Shown: positions 6,424 to 15,273, numbered from the stretch's first letter. The stretch: 24,028 bases of DNA from CAJXNP01 sp050305935 (GCA_050305935.1 JBNLGG010000064.1:1-24028), one strand, 5' to 3'. Program-made: numbers and translations. Notes: a model not told the origin generated them from the letters alone.

Positions 6424-7500
6424 TTATGCGGGCTTTTTAATGCGATCATTCTCTGCCAGGCCGTCAATTACCTCAACGATAATACCGTCTGATATTCCGG
6501 TTTTGATTTCTATCTTTTCAAACTCCTGTTCCCCCTTTTCTAACTCAACAAATGTTTTCTCTTCTTCGAAAATTATATTGCTTTCCCTGATAGCGAGTAC
6601 TTGCTCTTTCCTGTCCAGAACGATGTCTGCGTTGGCACTGTATCCTGCTCTCAGGAAGTAGTCATCCCGAAGTGTGATGGCAGCTCTGACTTCAAACTGG
6701 ATGGCGCCTTCTTCTTCAATTCCCTTAGGTGAAATGTATTCCAGTTTTGCATCATAGGCGACGGTGTCGAGAGCTCCTACGACGAGCTTCAGATTCATCC
6801 CTTCTTTAAGTTTTCCTACCTCGGCTTCATCCACTTTTCCTTCGAAGATCATCTCGCTCATATCAGCGATAGAGGCGATGGTGGTACCGTCATTGAAGGT
6901 GTTCGTTTCGATCACAAAGTTTCCCTCCTTTACCGGTACGTCGAGCACCATTCCAGATACGGTGGAGCGAACCAAATTGGAAACCGCTCCCGATTTTTTA
7001 GAGGCTCCTTCCTTGATAAGTTCCAGGTTGTTTTCGGCGGCGTCCACCTGTTGCTGGTTGAGATTATAGGTCAACAGGTATTGGTTGTATTCAAATTCCG
7101 AAATGACTTTATCTTCGAATAATTTCTTCTGGCGGTCAAGCTCCTTTTCCGAGTTTTTGTAATTGATGACGGCCTCTTTCAGCCGGGCTTCGGCATTGTT
7201 CAATGCCACCACATCCGGGATGATTTTGATCTTGGCAATGAGTTGTCCGGTCTGAATTTCATCACCCGCTTCCACGAAGAGTTTTTCAACCACTCCCGAG
7301 ACCTGCGATTTAATCTCAATTTCTTTTCGGGGATTGATGGCACCGGTAGCCACGGTTTTTCGCTCGATATTTGTCACGAAGGTCGAGTCAGTTTCAAACA
7401 CTGTCTTTGGCTTTTCAGATTTGTTATAGACAAAAAAGCCCAAATAGCCAAAACTCGCCACTGCAATGACAATAAGAATTATTCGAATTACTTTTTTCAT
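6424..7500 (-). CDS. HlyD/MacA-like periplasmic adaptor of an ABC efflux system
   Basis: The 358-residue membrane-fusion protein has one N-terminal membrane anchor (residues about 5-25). A lipoyl/barrel-sandwich half-motif (KSQVSGVVEKLFVEAGDEIQ) follows, then a roughly 75-residue alpha-helical hairpin rich in Asn, Lys and Glu. The second lipoyl half reads STVSGMVLDVPVKEGNFV, and beta-barrel and membrane-proximal domains complete the protein. This order is typical of MacA-type adaptors, which couple an inner-membrane ABC transporter to an outer-membrane channel. It is the last gene of a four-gene leftward operon, 21 bases after the second permease, and a terminator lies downstream. The system's substrate (peptide, lipid, antibiotic or other) cannot be deduced. 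The adaptor assignment is firm. Confidence 0.93.
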   Translation of the reverse strand: MKKVIRIILIVIAVASFGYLGFFVYNKSEKPKTVFETDSTFVTNIERKTVATGAINPRKEIEIKSQVSGVVEKLFVEAGDEIQTGQLIAKIKIIPDVVALNNAEARLKEAVINYKNSEKELDRQKKLFEDKVISEFEYNQYLLTYNLNQQQVDAAENNLELIKEGASKKSGAVSNLVRSTVSGMVLDVPVKEGNFVIETNTFNDGTTIASIADMSEMIFEGKVDEAEVGKLKEGMNLKLVVGALDTVAYDAKLEYISPKGIEEEGAIQFEVRAAITLRDDYFLRAGYSANADIVLDRKEQVLAIRESNIIFEEEKTFVELEKGEQEFEKIEIKTGISDGIIVEVIDGLAENDRIKKPA

Positions 7501-7521
7501 TTGTTGCGTTATTTTAATTTT

Positions 7522-8775
7522 CTATCCTTCTGTTCTAATCGCTTCTATCGGACTGACGGAAGCTGCTTTTCTGGCAGGCAATATTCCTGCGATTAATCCA
7601 CCGACTACCAGTATTGCCAGCGCACCCAATGCTATCAGCGGATTTACATAAGGTGCAGCGAATGGCACATCATCTCCCTGTGGAATTGCCTGCGCCATAC
7701 CATCGAGTAGCAGCAGTCCCAGGATCAGGGCAAAGTACCCACCAACCATGGTCAAAAAAACACTTTCCTGAAGTATCAGGCTGATAATGGAGAGAGGCGT
7801 GGCTCCCATGGATTTTCGTATCCCGATTTCTTTTGTACGTTCCTTGACAATGATCAGCATGATATTGCTCACTCCCACAATTCCTGCAAACAAAGTGCTT
7901 ATCCCCACAAACCAGACGAAGTATTCTATCCCGTTAAACAGGCCACTCATCTCTTCAAACTCTTTCTGGAGGTTAAAGTGACCAATGGCATCCTCGTCCA
8001 GGGGGTTTATGTTATTGTTGGATTTTAATAAGTTGATCATCCGCATCTCACTCTCCTCTGCGTCAAAATCTTCTTTCACCGAATACGCATACCAACCTAC
8101 CCGATCACCATACCCAAACGATTTTTGGAAGGTGGAAAATGGAATAAATATGGAATTGATACGTCGCTGGTTCCCTCCGGTGTTTTCAGGCTTGATGACG
8201 CCAACTACCTTGAAGTTGATTTTTTGTATGGAAATGTATTGGCCAATGATCTCGTCCAGTTCCATATCCTTAAATAGTATATCCCTGATGTTTTTTGTGA
8301 TGACAGCAACTTTCCTGGTTTCGGCTACATCTCTTTCATTGATAAATCGCCCCTTTTCCATCACCTGCATCTCAATCTTAGCATAATCAGGATAGTCACC
8401 GAAAATTTCGAATTGACCTGATTTGTCTTTGTAGATTACCATCGGGTTTCCGCCGAGGCGGTTTCGTGGCGCCAGGTATCGTAACTCATGGATTCTGCTT
8501 TTTAATAATTTTGTATCCGAATTGTCGAACGACACAAACCTGCCGGGCTGGAATCCATTATAGGAAATGGTGGACCGCTGGCCCCAAATAAAGCCACTGT
8601 TGGTTGCCCAATTATTAAAAGATCCGGTCACACCGTCACGAAAGCTATTCCCGGCGCCCAGGAGAATGATAAGCATGAATATACCCCAGAATATACCCAG
8701 CACCGTAAGGAATGTCCTGAGCTTGTTCTTTTTAATGGTTGCAAATATTTCCTGCCATTTATCGTAGTCAAACAT
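7522..8775 (-). CDS. MacB/FtsX-type ABC transporter permease (second of two)
   Basis: The 417-residue inner-membrane protein has the MacB topology: one transmembrane helix near residues 21-43, a large periplasmic domain (about 50-280) and three C-terminal helices. Family hallmarks are GVSNIMLIIVKERTKEIGIRKSMGA, split here by position as residues just after the second helix, and the closing PARKAASVSPIEAIR. It begins MFDYDKWQEIF, nearly the same as the upstream permease, so the two are paralogues from a duplication. With no fused ATPase, it relies on the separate ATPase at the head of the operon. The gap to the upstream permease is 16 bases. The likely assembly is a heterodimer of the two permeases with an ATPase dimer, which is an inference from their co-occurrence. 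Confidence 0.92.
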   Translation of the reverse strand: MFDYDKWQEIFATIKKNKLRTFLTVLGIFWGIFMLIILLGAGNSFRDGVTGSFNNWATNSGFIWGQRSTISYNGFQPGRFVSFDNSDTKLLKSRIHELRYLAPRNRLGGNPMVIYKDKSGQFEIFGDYPDYAKIEMQVMEKGRFINERDVAETRKVAVITKNIRDILFKDMELDEIIGQYISIQKINFKVVGVIKPENTGGNQRRINSIFIPFSTFQKSFGYGDRVGWYAYSVKEDFDAEESEMRMINLLKSNNNINPLDEDAIGHFNLQKEFEEMSGLFNGIEYFVWFVGISTLFAGIVGVSNIMLIIVKERTKEIGIRKSMGATPLSIISLILQESVFLTMVGGYFALILGLLLLDGMAQAIPQGDDVPFAAPYVNPLIALGALAILVVGGLIAGILPARKAASVSPIEAIRTEG

Positions 8776-8791
8776 GATCTTCAGGATTTAA

Positions 8792-10042
8792 TTATTCGTC
8801 TCTCAAGGCTTCAATTGGAGGGATCTTCGATGCTTTTCTGGCAGGGAAAAAGCCAGCTAATGTTCCGCTAATGGCAAGGATTACGGTGGCTACCACCGCA
8901 CTGCTAAATCCAACATGGGGATCTATAAAGAAGTTTTCCGGAAACCCGAAAGACAACATAAGTTTGGTCAGCCAACCGGACTCGATGAACAGCATTCCCA
9001 AAATCATTCCAACGTATCCACTGATAATCGTAATAAACAGCGCTTCCATTAGAAACAGTCCAATGATCGAATTAGGGGAGGCACCTATCGCTTTTCGAAC
9101 ACCAATTTCCCTGGTACGTTCTTTTACCACAATCAGCATGATATTGCTTACACCGACAATGCCCGCAACCAGCGTGAATATTCCGATGAAGGCAAGAAAG
9201 AAGCGGATACCATCAAACACCCCCATCCATTTGGTGTATTCTGTAAGAAGATTGAAGGAGCCGATCGCTCTTGTGTCTCCCTTGTCAAATTTATGGCTAT
9301 TGGCTAGCAACGTATGTATTTCGTCTTCTATCTGCAGGCTTTGTTCGATGGTTGCATCGCCGGTCGTTAACGAAAAATCATGGATCCTGTTACCACCAGC
9401 ATAGGCAATCTGAGCCGTTGAGATAGGTATATAAATTGATTTGGTTTCCCGGTCATTGCTGGGGTCGGTAAATACTCCCACCACCAGGTACTTTATCCCA
9501 TTCACCGCAATGTATTTTCCGAGAGGATCTCTATTGCCAAAGAGCACTTTCACCACATTTTCGCCAATGGTAGCCACCTTCCTTTTCTCTTTGACATCCC
9601 TCATATTAATGTACCGTCCCTCCATTAAAACACTTTTCTCAATGAATAGATTATCAGGGTGTACAGATCGGATATTGAAGGAGGAGTATTTGTCTTCATA
9701 CCTTACCGTAAATTCACCACTCACATAGAATTTTCCTGTCAGGTGGTCTATTCCATCAATTTTTTCTTTGATAGCTTGGTAGTCTTCGTTGGAAAATTTG
9801 ATCTGGCGCCCGGGCTGCATACCTTTATATGCCACGCTGGTACGTCCACTCCACAAAAAGATGGTATTTACAGCGTCATCGGCAAATTGATTTCTCACCC
9901 CATTTTGAAAACCCACGCCAAAGCCCATTAAAACGATGAGAATAAATATTCCCCAGGCTACATTAAAGGCGGTGACAAAAGATCGAAGCCTGTTTTTATC
10001 AATGGTAAAAAATATTTCCTGCCATTTGTCAATGTCAAACAT
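8792..10042 (-). CDS. MacB/FtsX-type ABC transporter permease (first of two)
   Basis: The 416-residue permease is paralogous to its downstream neighbour. It starts MFDIDKWQEIFFTIDKNRLR, with a first transmembrane helix at about 21-42. A MacB-like periplasmic domain follows, then helices near 281-303, 325-355 and 381-399. The FtsX-family signature VKERTREIGVRKAIGASP and the terminal PARKASKIPPIEAL are present. The periplasmic domains of the two paralogues differ much more than their ends, as expected if each makes different contacts with the adaptor or substrate. The gene lies 18 bases after the ATPase gene and is presumably co-transcribed. MacB-type systems move substrates from the periplasm through an outer-membrane channel, and that channel is not encoded in this window. 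Confidence 0.92.
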   Translation of the reverse strand: MFDIDKWQEIFFTIDKNRLRSFVTAFNVAWGIFILIVLMGFGVGFQNGVRNQFADDAVNTIFLWSGRTSVAYKGMQPGRQIKFSNEDYQAIKEKIDGIDHLTGKFYVSGEFTVRYEDKYSSFNIRSVHPDNLFIEKSVLMEGRYINMRDVKEKRKVATIGENVVKVLFGNRDPLGKYIAVNGIKYLVVGVFTDPSNDRETKSIYIPISTAQIAYAGGNRIHDFSLTTGDATIEQSLQIEDEIHTLLANSHKFDKGDTRAIGSFNLLTEYTKWMGVFDGIRFFLAFIGIFTLVAGIVGVSNIMLIVVKERTREIGVRKAIGASPNSIIGLFLMEALFITIISGYVGMILGMLFIESGWLTKLMLSFGFPENFFIDPHVGFSSAVVATVILAISGTLAGFFPARKASKIPPIEALRDE

Positions 10043-10060
10043 TGGATTGTGTTTAGTTGG

Positions 10061-10747
10061 TTAGGCAAAAGCCAGTTCGTAATTTTTACTCAAAATGACG
10101 CCATCCTGTAGTCGAATAACACGATCGGTCATTGATGCCACATCGTTTTCATGGGTTACAACTACCACCGTTTTGCCCTGGTTGTTAACATCTTTAAAAA
10201 TATCCATTACCTCGTGTGAAGTCTGTGTGTCCAGTGCCCCTGTTGGTTCATCGGCGAGGATGACTTTTGGGTCGGAAATCAAGGCCCTTGCGATGGCGAC
10301 ACGTTGCTTTTGTCCCCCTGACATCTCACCCGGCATGTGGTGGGCCCATTCTTTTAGTCCCACGCGATCAAGATATTCCAATGCCAGTGCATTCCTTTTT
10401 TTTCTGCTTACTTTTTGATAATAAAGTGGCAATGCCACATTTTCCTGGGCATTTTTAAAGTTGAGAAGGTTAAAAGACTGAAATACGAAACCAAGGAACT
10501 TATTGCGGTAGTAGGCGGCTTTGCTTTCCTTTAGTTTATAGATCTCGGTGCCATTCAAATGGTATTTCCCACCATCGTATTCGTCCAGTATTCCCAAAAT
10601 GTTAAGGAGCGTCGACTTACCTGATCCGGAAGACCCCATAATGGAGACAAATTCGCCCGCACCAATCTCCATATCGATGCCTTTTAATACTTTCAGTGAC
10701 TGTTTTCCCGTTACGTAGGATTTGGTGATTTGACTAAGGTTGATCAT
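10061..10747 (-). CDS. ABC transporter ATP-binding protein (MacB/LolD type)
   Basis: The 228-residue ATPase is complete: Walker A GSSGSGKST at residues 38-46, Q-loop Gln90, signature MSGGQ at 142-146 (first residue Met instead of the usual Leu), Walker B VILADE at 162-167, and the switch His199 in VVTHE. DEPTGALD is typical of the LolD/MacB/FtsE group. The protein is a single soluble nucleotide-binding domain that should dimerise on the cytoplasmic face under the two permeases encoded downstream. As first gene of the operon it sets expression of the rest. Its upstream spacer of 215 bases is shared with a divergent gene and holds a perfect 15-base palindrome that could be an operator. Confidence 0.95.
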   Translation of the reverse strand: MINLSQITKSYVTGKQSLKVLKGIDMEIGAGEFVSIMGSSGSGKSTLLNILGILDEYDGGKYHLNGTEIYKLKESKAAYYRNKFLGFVFQSFNLLNFKNAQENVALPLYYQKVSRKKRNALALEYLDRVGLKEWAHHMPGEMSGGQKQRVAIARALISDPKVILADEPTGALDTQTSHEVMDIFKDVNNQGKTVVVVTHENDVASMTDRVIRLQDGVILSKNYELAFA

Positions 10748-10768
10748 AGGAATTGATATCTTTGCAGT

Positions 10769-10797
10769 AGAAGGTAATAATTGTGCCAGAAAACAAA
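10769..10797 (-). promoter_or_regulatory. Possible Bacteroidetes-type promoter of the efflux operon
   Basis: On the minus strand TTTG (10797-10794) is followed after 17 bases by TACCTTCT (10776-10769). That matches six of eight positions of the TAnnTTTG element (counting the two free positions), with a somewhat short spacer. It would give a leader of about 15 bases. The match is partial, so this is tentative. Confidence 0.28.
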
Positions 10798-10800
10798 ATG

Positions 10801-10815
10801 CTATTTCTGAAATAG
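10801..10815. promoter_or_regulatory. Perfect 15-base palindrome, candidate operator of the efflux operon
   Basis: CTATTTC-T-GAAATAG is perfectly symmetric and lies 3 bases upstream of the proposed TTTG element of the leftward promoter. Position and symmetry fit a dimeric regulator site. No regulator gene is adjacent. Confidence 0.4.
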
Positions 10816-10850
10816 AATAGTGGATTTATGTGACTGGTTATTTTCATAAG

Positions 10851-10866
10851 TGTTCGGTTTTGAACA
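10851..10866. promoter_or_regulatory. Inverted repeat TGTTC-N6-GAACA in the divergent spacer
   Basis: TGTTC (10851-10855) and GAACA (10862-10866) are perfect arms, and a further TGAACA occurs at 10884-10889. The group lies about 100 bases before the rightward gene at 10963. It may be a regulator site for that gene pair, though short arms in AT-rich DNA can arise by chance. Confidence 0.3.
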
Positions 10867-10962
10867 TTTTTGTGCCCCGTATGTGAACATCAGCATTGGA
10901 TATTACCGTTAATACGTGAAATTGACTTTATAATTACTATTTTAGGCTAAAAATTAGGCGAC

Positions 10963-11574
10963 ATGTTTACCGAAGATCAAGTGAATGCAATTTTGGGCTT
11001 TGAAGGAGTGGAAGAGAAAGTGGAAAAATTAAAACTTGCGTTTAAGGAAGGTGAAGTCCAGCTTTTGGATATGATTAATCATGATTTTTTATCCATGGCG
11101 CTTCTCACGCCAACTATTGAGCTTGCGCTCGCCAACGGTAATATAAGCCTGATGGAAGAAATGGCGATCAACCAGAAAGCCAGAAAGTTGTCGAAAGGCG
11201 GATATTTTCTTCAGTCGGATCCGGTGGTATATACGCTGAAGTTTTTTATTAAGAATTTTAACGAGTGGCGGAATCGTTTTTATGAGCTACTGCATAGTGT
11301 CATTGAGCTTACCTGTGACTTGGGCAAACTGGAGGTGTTTGAGGGCCATGAAGAGCGGGTGCCTGATTTTGAATTTGAAAGAAACCTTTTACATGCTCCC
11401 TATATTTTTGCACAATATATGTCTACATTTTTCATTAATGATATCGAGCAGACCACCATTCAAAAGAAGATTTCACAGATCGAATATGAAAAGATATTGG
11501 AAATAGGAAGAAAGCTGAAGATTGATCATTTAGTCATTTTCCGTGGGTTCTGTCAAACTTTTACCGTAAAGTAG
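10963..11574 (+). CDS. Hypothetical helical cytoplasmic protein
   Basis: I do not recognise a family for this 203-residue protein. It has no signal peptide or membrane segment and appears almost entirely alpha-helical, with an acidic, leucine-rich N-terminal half (residues 1-70). Aromatic-rich segments follow, such as YTLKFFIKNFNEWRNRFYELL, given here as residues near 90-110, and FAQYMSTFFIND. The start is the ATG after TTAGGCGAC, which offers a weak AGG pairing site. The stop is 5 bases before the GTG start of the next gene, so the two are very likely translationally coupled. That links this cytosolic protein to an outer-membrane barrel protein by context. It diverges from the efflux operon over a 215-base spacer. 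Confidence 0.8.
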   Translation: MFTEDQVNAILGFEGVEEKVEKLKLAFKEGEVQLLDMINHDFLSMALLTPTIELALANGNISLMEEMAINQKARKLSKGGYFLQSDPVVYTLKFFIKNFNEWRNRFYELLHSVIELTCDLGKLEVFEGHEERVPDFEFERNLLHAPYIFAQYMSTFFINDIEQTTIQKKISQIEYEKILEIGRKLKIDHLVIFRGFCQTFTVK

Positions 11575-11579
11575 TTTTT

Positions 11580-12599
11580 GTGGCAAGGAAGGGGGCTTTA
11601 TTTTTATGTGTGTTTTTCGTTTGGCTGGCCGGACACGCGCAGCAGGGCTTTAATCCCTACCAGCCGGATCGCGAAACAAAAATCAAGCGAAGTCCGATTC
11701 GAGCTTTTCTCAATAAATTTTCACTTATGGGCTCGTTTGGCTATGGAGCTACCTTTTATAAAACCGAATGGCCGGATGTGGATATTCTTCAGCATGAAAA
11801 CAAGGCCACGCTGCTGGAGAGCTTTACCCAAAACGGGGATCAGATTGATTATGTAGGAATTGACGACTGGACCTTCAGCCCGGTGAGCCAGGCTGGCTAT
11901 ATCACAGCAAATGAGACAACCCGCCTGATTTATGGAGACTCATTGACGCCAACCTACAAGGGAATGGGTAAAAATATTCCATTTAGTTTCTCTTTGCATC
12001 TGGATATTCAACGTTTCAGGATTGGCGCAGGCTATGCGTTTGAAGTGCAGGGCTTGAAAAAATTGAAGCCGAACACAGGTGGAGATTTTGAGTATAAGCC
12101 GGTGATGCAATCCACTATGAGCAGAAGGTTTTATGTTTTGTTGGGTGGTAAATTTTATCATTGGAAAGGATGGGATTATCATGCGGAATTCCAGATCGGC
12201 AAGGTTACCTATGGCCCCCGGTATGATAAGACCCTGCTATCAAACGGTATTTACTTTAACATTGGAATTCCTATTGAATATGAGTTTTCAGAGTATTTCT
12301 GGTTTTTTGTGCGCCCTTCATTTGAAATAAGGAATTATTCCCTTGCAATGCCGGTACAATACCCGGATAGTGGAATCCCCGAGACCTACACTTTTAAACA
12401 ACCTACAGTATATGTGAATGTTGGCTTCAGGTATAAGTTTCCTGAAATCAGACGTTGCCCTGTTAAGGCTTGCCACACCCAGCTAAAGCACGTTCATGGC
12501 AACAAGGAATTCCGTGGTCAGCCGTTTTACAAAGAGCAAAATCCCGGCACCGGAGAGCTCGAACATTGGCGTCATCTTTGGGATTGGCTGAAGAAATAA
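11580..12599 (+). CDS. Predicted outer-membrane beta-barrel protein with Cys/His tail
   Basis: The 339-residue exported protein has an N-terminal signal peptide (hydrophobic LFLCVFFVWLAG, cleavage near HAQ). Many alternating aromatic/hydrophobic strands follow, such as SFGYGATFY, FRIGAGYAFEV, YVLLGGKFY and TVYVNVGFRYKF, as expected for an outer-membrane barrel of about ten strands. Instead of ending on the last aromatic strand it continues for 52 residues (288-339) with Cys293, Cys298, His299, His304 and His306, and finishes with a Trp/Lys-rich helix (HWRHLWDWLKK). The start is GTG at 11580, chosen because it gives an intact signal peptide and follows the previous stop by 5 bases. The family is unrecognised. 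The barrel is inferred from strand pattern, and no catalytic motif is seen. Confidence 0.8.
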   Translation: MARKGALFLCVFFVWLAGHAQQGFNPYQPDRETKIKRSPIRAFLNKFSLMGSFGYGATFYKTEWPDVDILQHENKATLLESFTQNGDQIDYVGIDDWTFSPVSQAGYITANETTRLIYGDSLTPTYKGMGKNIPFSFSLHLDIQRFRIGAGYAFEVQGLKKLKPNTGGDFEYKPVMQSTMSRRFYVLLGGKFYHWKGWDYHAEFQIGKVTYGPRYDKTLLSNGIYFNIGIPIEYEFSEYFWFFVRPSFEIRNYSLAMPVQYPDSGIPETYTFKQPTVYVNVGFRYKFPEIRRCPVKACHTQLKHVHGNKEFRGQPFYKEQNPGTGELEHWRHLWDWLKK

Positions 12600-12645
12600 A
12601 AACCATTTTGTTGTTATTTGTTGCAGGCATAAAATAACCTTCAAA

Positions 12646-12680
12646 ATTGCACAGAATCAGGCTTCTGTTAAATAAATTTG
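12646..12680 (+). promoter_or_regulatory. Possible gyrA promoter (ATTG-N23-TAAATTTG)
   Basis: TAAATTTG at 12673-12680 matches the Bacteroidetes TAnnTTTG element exactly. An ATTG, one base off TTTG, lies 23 bases upstream. Transcription would start some 35 bases before gyrA. A weak GTTATTT/AAATAAC stem (12613-12619, 12632-12638) precedes it. Confidence 0.35.
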
Positions 12681-12723
12681 ATTAAATTGCGACCGATTTT
12701 TAAGGTGGAGAAAAATATAATTT

Positions 12724-15240
12724 ATGGCTGAAGATAGTAACCAGAATATAATTCCAATAAACATCGAAGATGAGATGCGTGGCGCCTACATAGACTATTC
12801 TATGTCGGTCATTATTTCCCGCGCCTTACCCGATGTAAGGGACGGTTTGAAACCTGTGCATAGAAGGATTTTATATGGGATGTTGGAGTTAGGGGTATTG
12901 TATAACAGGCCCTATAAAAAGTCGGCAAGGATAGTTGGAGAGGTCTTGGGTAAATACCATCCGCACGGCGACTCTGCGGTGTACGATACCATGGTGAGGA
13001 TGGCACAGGAATGGTCTCTGCGATACCCACTTGTTGACGGGCAGGGTAACTTCGGATCGATAGATGGTGATTCCCCGGCGGCCATGCGATACACGGAGGC
13101 AAGGTTAAAGCGGATATCCGAGGAGCTGCTGAATGATATCAATAAAAACACCGTCGATTTTCAATTTAACTTTGACGACTCACTAAAGGAGCCAACGGTG
13201 TTACCGGCGGCGCTTCCAAACCTTCTCATAAATGGCGCTTCAGGCATCGCTGTGGGAATGGCTACCAATATGCCTCCACACAATTTATCCGAAATTGTGG
13301 ATGGGATCATTGCTTATATTGACAATAATGACATCGACATTGCCGGCTTAATGGAATATGTAAAAGCTCCTGATTTTCCCACTGGAGGCACCATTTACGG
13401 TTACCAGGGTGTAAAATCAGCTTTTGAAACTGGGCGTGGAAGGGTAGTGTTAAGAGGCAAAGCAGAATTTGAAACTACCAAAACCGGCAAAGAACAAATT
13501 ATCGTTACTGAGATACCATACCAGGTAAATAAGGCCAATATGATCGAAAAGACCTGGGCATTGGCTACAGAGAAAAAAATTGAAGGTTTAACGGATATCC
13601 GCGATGAATCAGACAGAGATGGAATGCGGATCGTGTATGACCTTAAGCGGGACGCCATCCCTAACATTGTTCTTAATAACCTGTACAAATATACACAGCT
13701 ACAATCTTCCTTTGGTGTAAACAACGTGGCATTGGTCAAAGGGCGGCCAAAGACACTCAACCTGAAAGATCTGATTTCAAATTATGTAGACCACAGGCAT
13801 GAGGTTGTCATCAGAAGGACGAAGTTTGAATTAGAAGAAGCTGAAAAAAGGGCGCATATCTTAGAAGGATACATCATTGCCCTGGATAACCTGGATGAAA
13901 TAATTTCCCTGATCAGAAGTTCAAGAGACCCGGAAATAGCCAGGGAAGGATTAATGTCAAGGTTCGAATTGTCAGAGATCCAGGCACGTGCCATCCTTGA
14001 TATGAGGCTTCAGCGATTGACGGGTCTGGAGCGTGAGAAAATTGAGAAAGAGTATAAAGAGGTAAAAGAACTCATCGAAAAGCTGAAAGAGATTCTTGAA
14101 AAAGAAGAACTGAGAATGCAGATCATTAAAGATGAGTTGATCCTAATTAAGGATCGGTACGGTGACGAAAGACGAACAGATATCGTCATTAGCGGTGACG
14201 ATATTTCCATCGAAGATATTATCCCGAATGAGGAGATGGTTATTACTGTTTCCCACCAGGGATACATCAAAAGAACCCCTTTAACCGAATTTAAGACGCA
14301 AGGACGTGGAGGTGTGGGCAGCAGGGGCGCGGGATCAAAAGATGATGATTTTACTGAGCATCTGTTTATAGCCAGCACGCATAACTATCTGTTGATATTT
14401 ACCCATTTTGGTAAGGTATTCTGGTTAAAAGTGTATGAAGTACCGGAGGGTAGCAAGACAGCCAAAGGAAGACCGCTTCAAAACTTGATCAATATTGAAA
14501 ATGGCGATTCGGTCCGCTCGATTATAAATGTACACAGCCTGAATGATGAGGATTACATAAATAACAACTTCCTAATCATGTGTACCAGAAAAGGAACCAT
14601 CAAAAAGACCAGCCTGGAAGCTTATTCCCGGCCGCGGCAAAATGGTATCAATGCTATCAACATTTCTGAGGGCGACCAGTTGCTTCACGTGAGGCTGACC
14701 AATGGTAACAATCACATCATCATTGGCCTCGAATCCGGACGAGCGATCCACTTCCCTGAGAATCTGGTCAGACCGATGGGTAGAACAGCTACTGGCGTCC
14801 GTGGCATAACTCTTGCAAGTAACGACGACAAAGTAGTAGGAATGGTGTGCGTTGAAGACGAAAATGCAGGTCTGCTGGTGGTATCGAGTAAAGGATATGG
14901 GAAACGCTCGCACATAGGAGAATACCGTATCACGAACCGCGGAGGAAAAGGCGTCAAGACCATAAACATCACGGAAAAGACAGGTCACCTGGTGGCCATA
15001 AAGACTGTAACAGATTCCGACGATTTGATGATTATCAACAAATCCGGTATTACCATCAGGATGGAAGTTAAAGACCTTAGAATGATGGGTAGGGCAACCC
15101 AGGGTGTGCGACTGATCAAATTAAATGAAGGTGACGAAATATCTTCGATAGAAGTGGTGCAAAAAATTGAGGGTCAAGAGGAGGGCGATGAGACAGGCGC
15201 GTTAGGTACTGATGAGGAAAATGCCAATGAAAATGAATAA
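12724..15240 (+). CDS. gyrA: DNA gyrase subunit A
   Basis: This is the DNA-cleaving subunit of gyrase, which works with GyrB to introduce negative supercoils. The 838-residue protein has the winged-helix/tower breakage-reunion domain (about 10-490), with catalytic Tyr123 preceded by Arg122 in AMRYTEARL. The C-terminal beta-pinwheel contains a GyrA-box variant, QGRGGVG at 526-532, whose presence favours GyrA over ParC. In the quinolone-resistance region Ser84 and Asp88 (HPHGDSAVYD) are the sensitive-type residues. The tail after about residue 810 is acidic (EGQEEGDETG, ending NENE), a common regulatory feature of GyrA C-termini. A TPR gene follows 33 bases downstream and is probably co-transcribed. 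A ParC identity is less likely but not fully excluded without comparing paralogues. Confidence 0.95.
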   Translation: MAEDSNQNIIPINIEDEMRGAYIDYSMSVIISRALPDVRDGLKPVHRRILYGMLELGVLYNRPYKKSARIVGEVLGKYHPHGDSAVYDTMVRMAQEWSLRYPLVDGQGNFGSIDGDSPAAMRYTEARLKRISEELLNDINKNTVDFQFNFDDSLKEPTVLPAALPNLLINGASGIAVGMATNMPPHNLSEIVDGIIAYIDNNDIDIAGLMEYVKAPDFPTGGTIYGYQGVKSAFETGRGRVVLRGKAEFETTKTGKEQIIVTEIPYQVNKANMIEKTWALATEKKIEGLTDIRDESDRDGMRIVYDLKRDAIPNIVLNNLYKYTQLQSSFGVNNVALVKGRPKTLNLKDLISNYVDHRHEVVIRRTKFELEEAEKRAHILEGYIIALDNLDEIISLIRSSRDPEIAREGLMSRFELSEIQARAILDMRLQRLTGLEREKIEKEYKEVKELIEKLKEILEKEELRMQIIKDELILIKDRYGDERRTDIVISGDDISIEDIIPNEEMVITVSHQGYIKRTPLTEFKTQGRGGVGSRGAGSKDDDFTEHLFIASTHNYLLIFTHFGKVFWLKVYEVPEGSKTAKGRPLQNLINIENGDSVRSIINVHSLNDEDYINNNFLIMCTRKGTIKKTSLEAYSRPRQNGINAINISEGDQLLHVRLTNGNNHIIIGLESGRAIHFPENLVRPMGRTATGVRGITLASNDDKVVGMVCVEDENAGLLVVSSKGYGKRSHIGEYRITNRGGKGVKTINITEKTGHLVAIKTVTDSDDLMIINKSGITIRMEVKDLRMMGRATQGVRLIKLNEGDEISSIEVVQKIEGQEEGDETGALGTDEENANENE

Positions 15241-15273
15241 AGGATTAAACATGTTACTCTAAATAAACAAGCA

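Noticed and set aside
8871..9404. 177-codon frame antisense to the first permease
   Set aside because: It mirrors a confident FtsX-type gene and has Ser/Pro/Ile-rich antisense composition.
10928..10951. E. coli-like promoter (TTGAC ... TATTTTA) before 10963
   Set aside because: The elements do not have sigma-70 spacing and do not match the Bacteroidetes consensus well enough.
12613..12638. GTTATTT/AAATAAC stem before gyrA as an attenuator
   Set aside because: The stem is entirely weak apart from one G-C pair, has a 12-base loop and no T tract, so it is not supported as a functional element.
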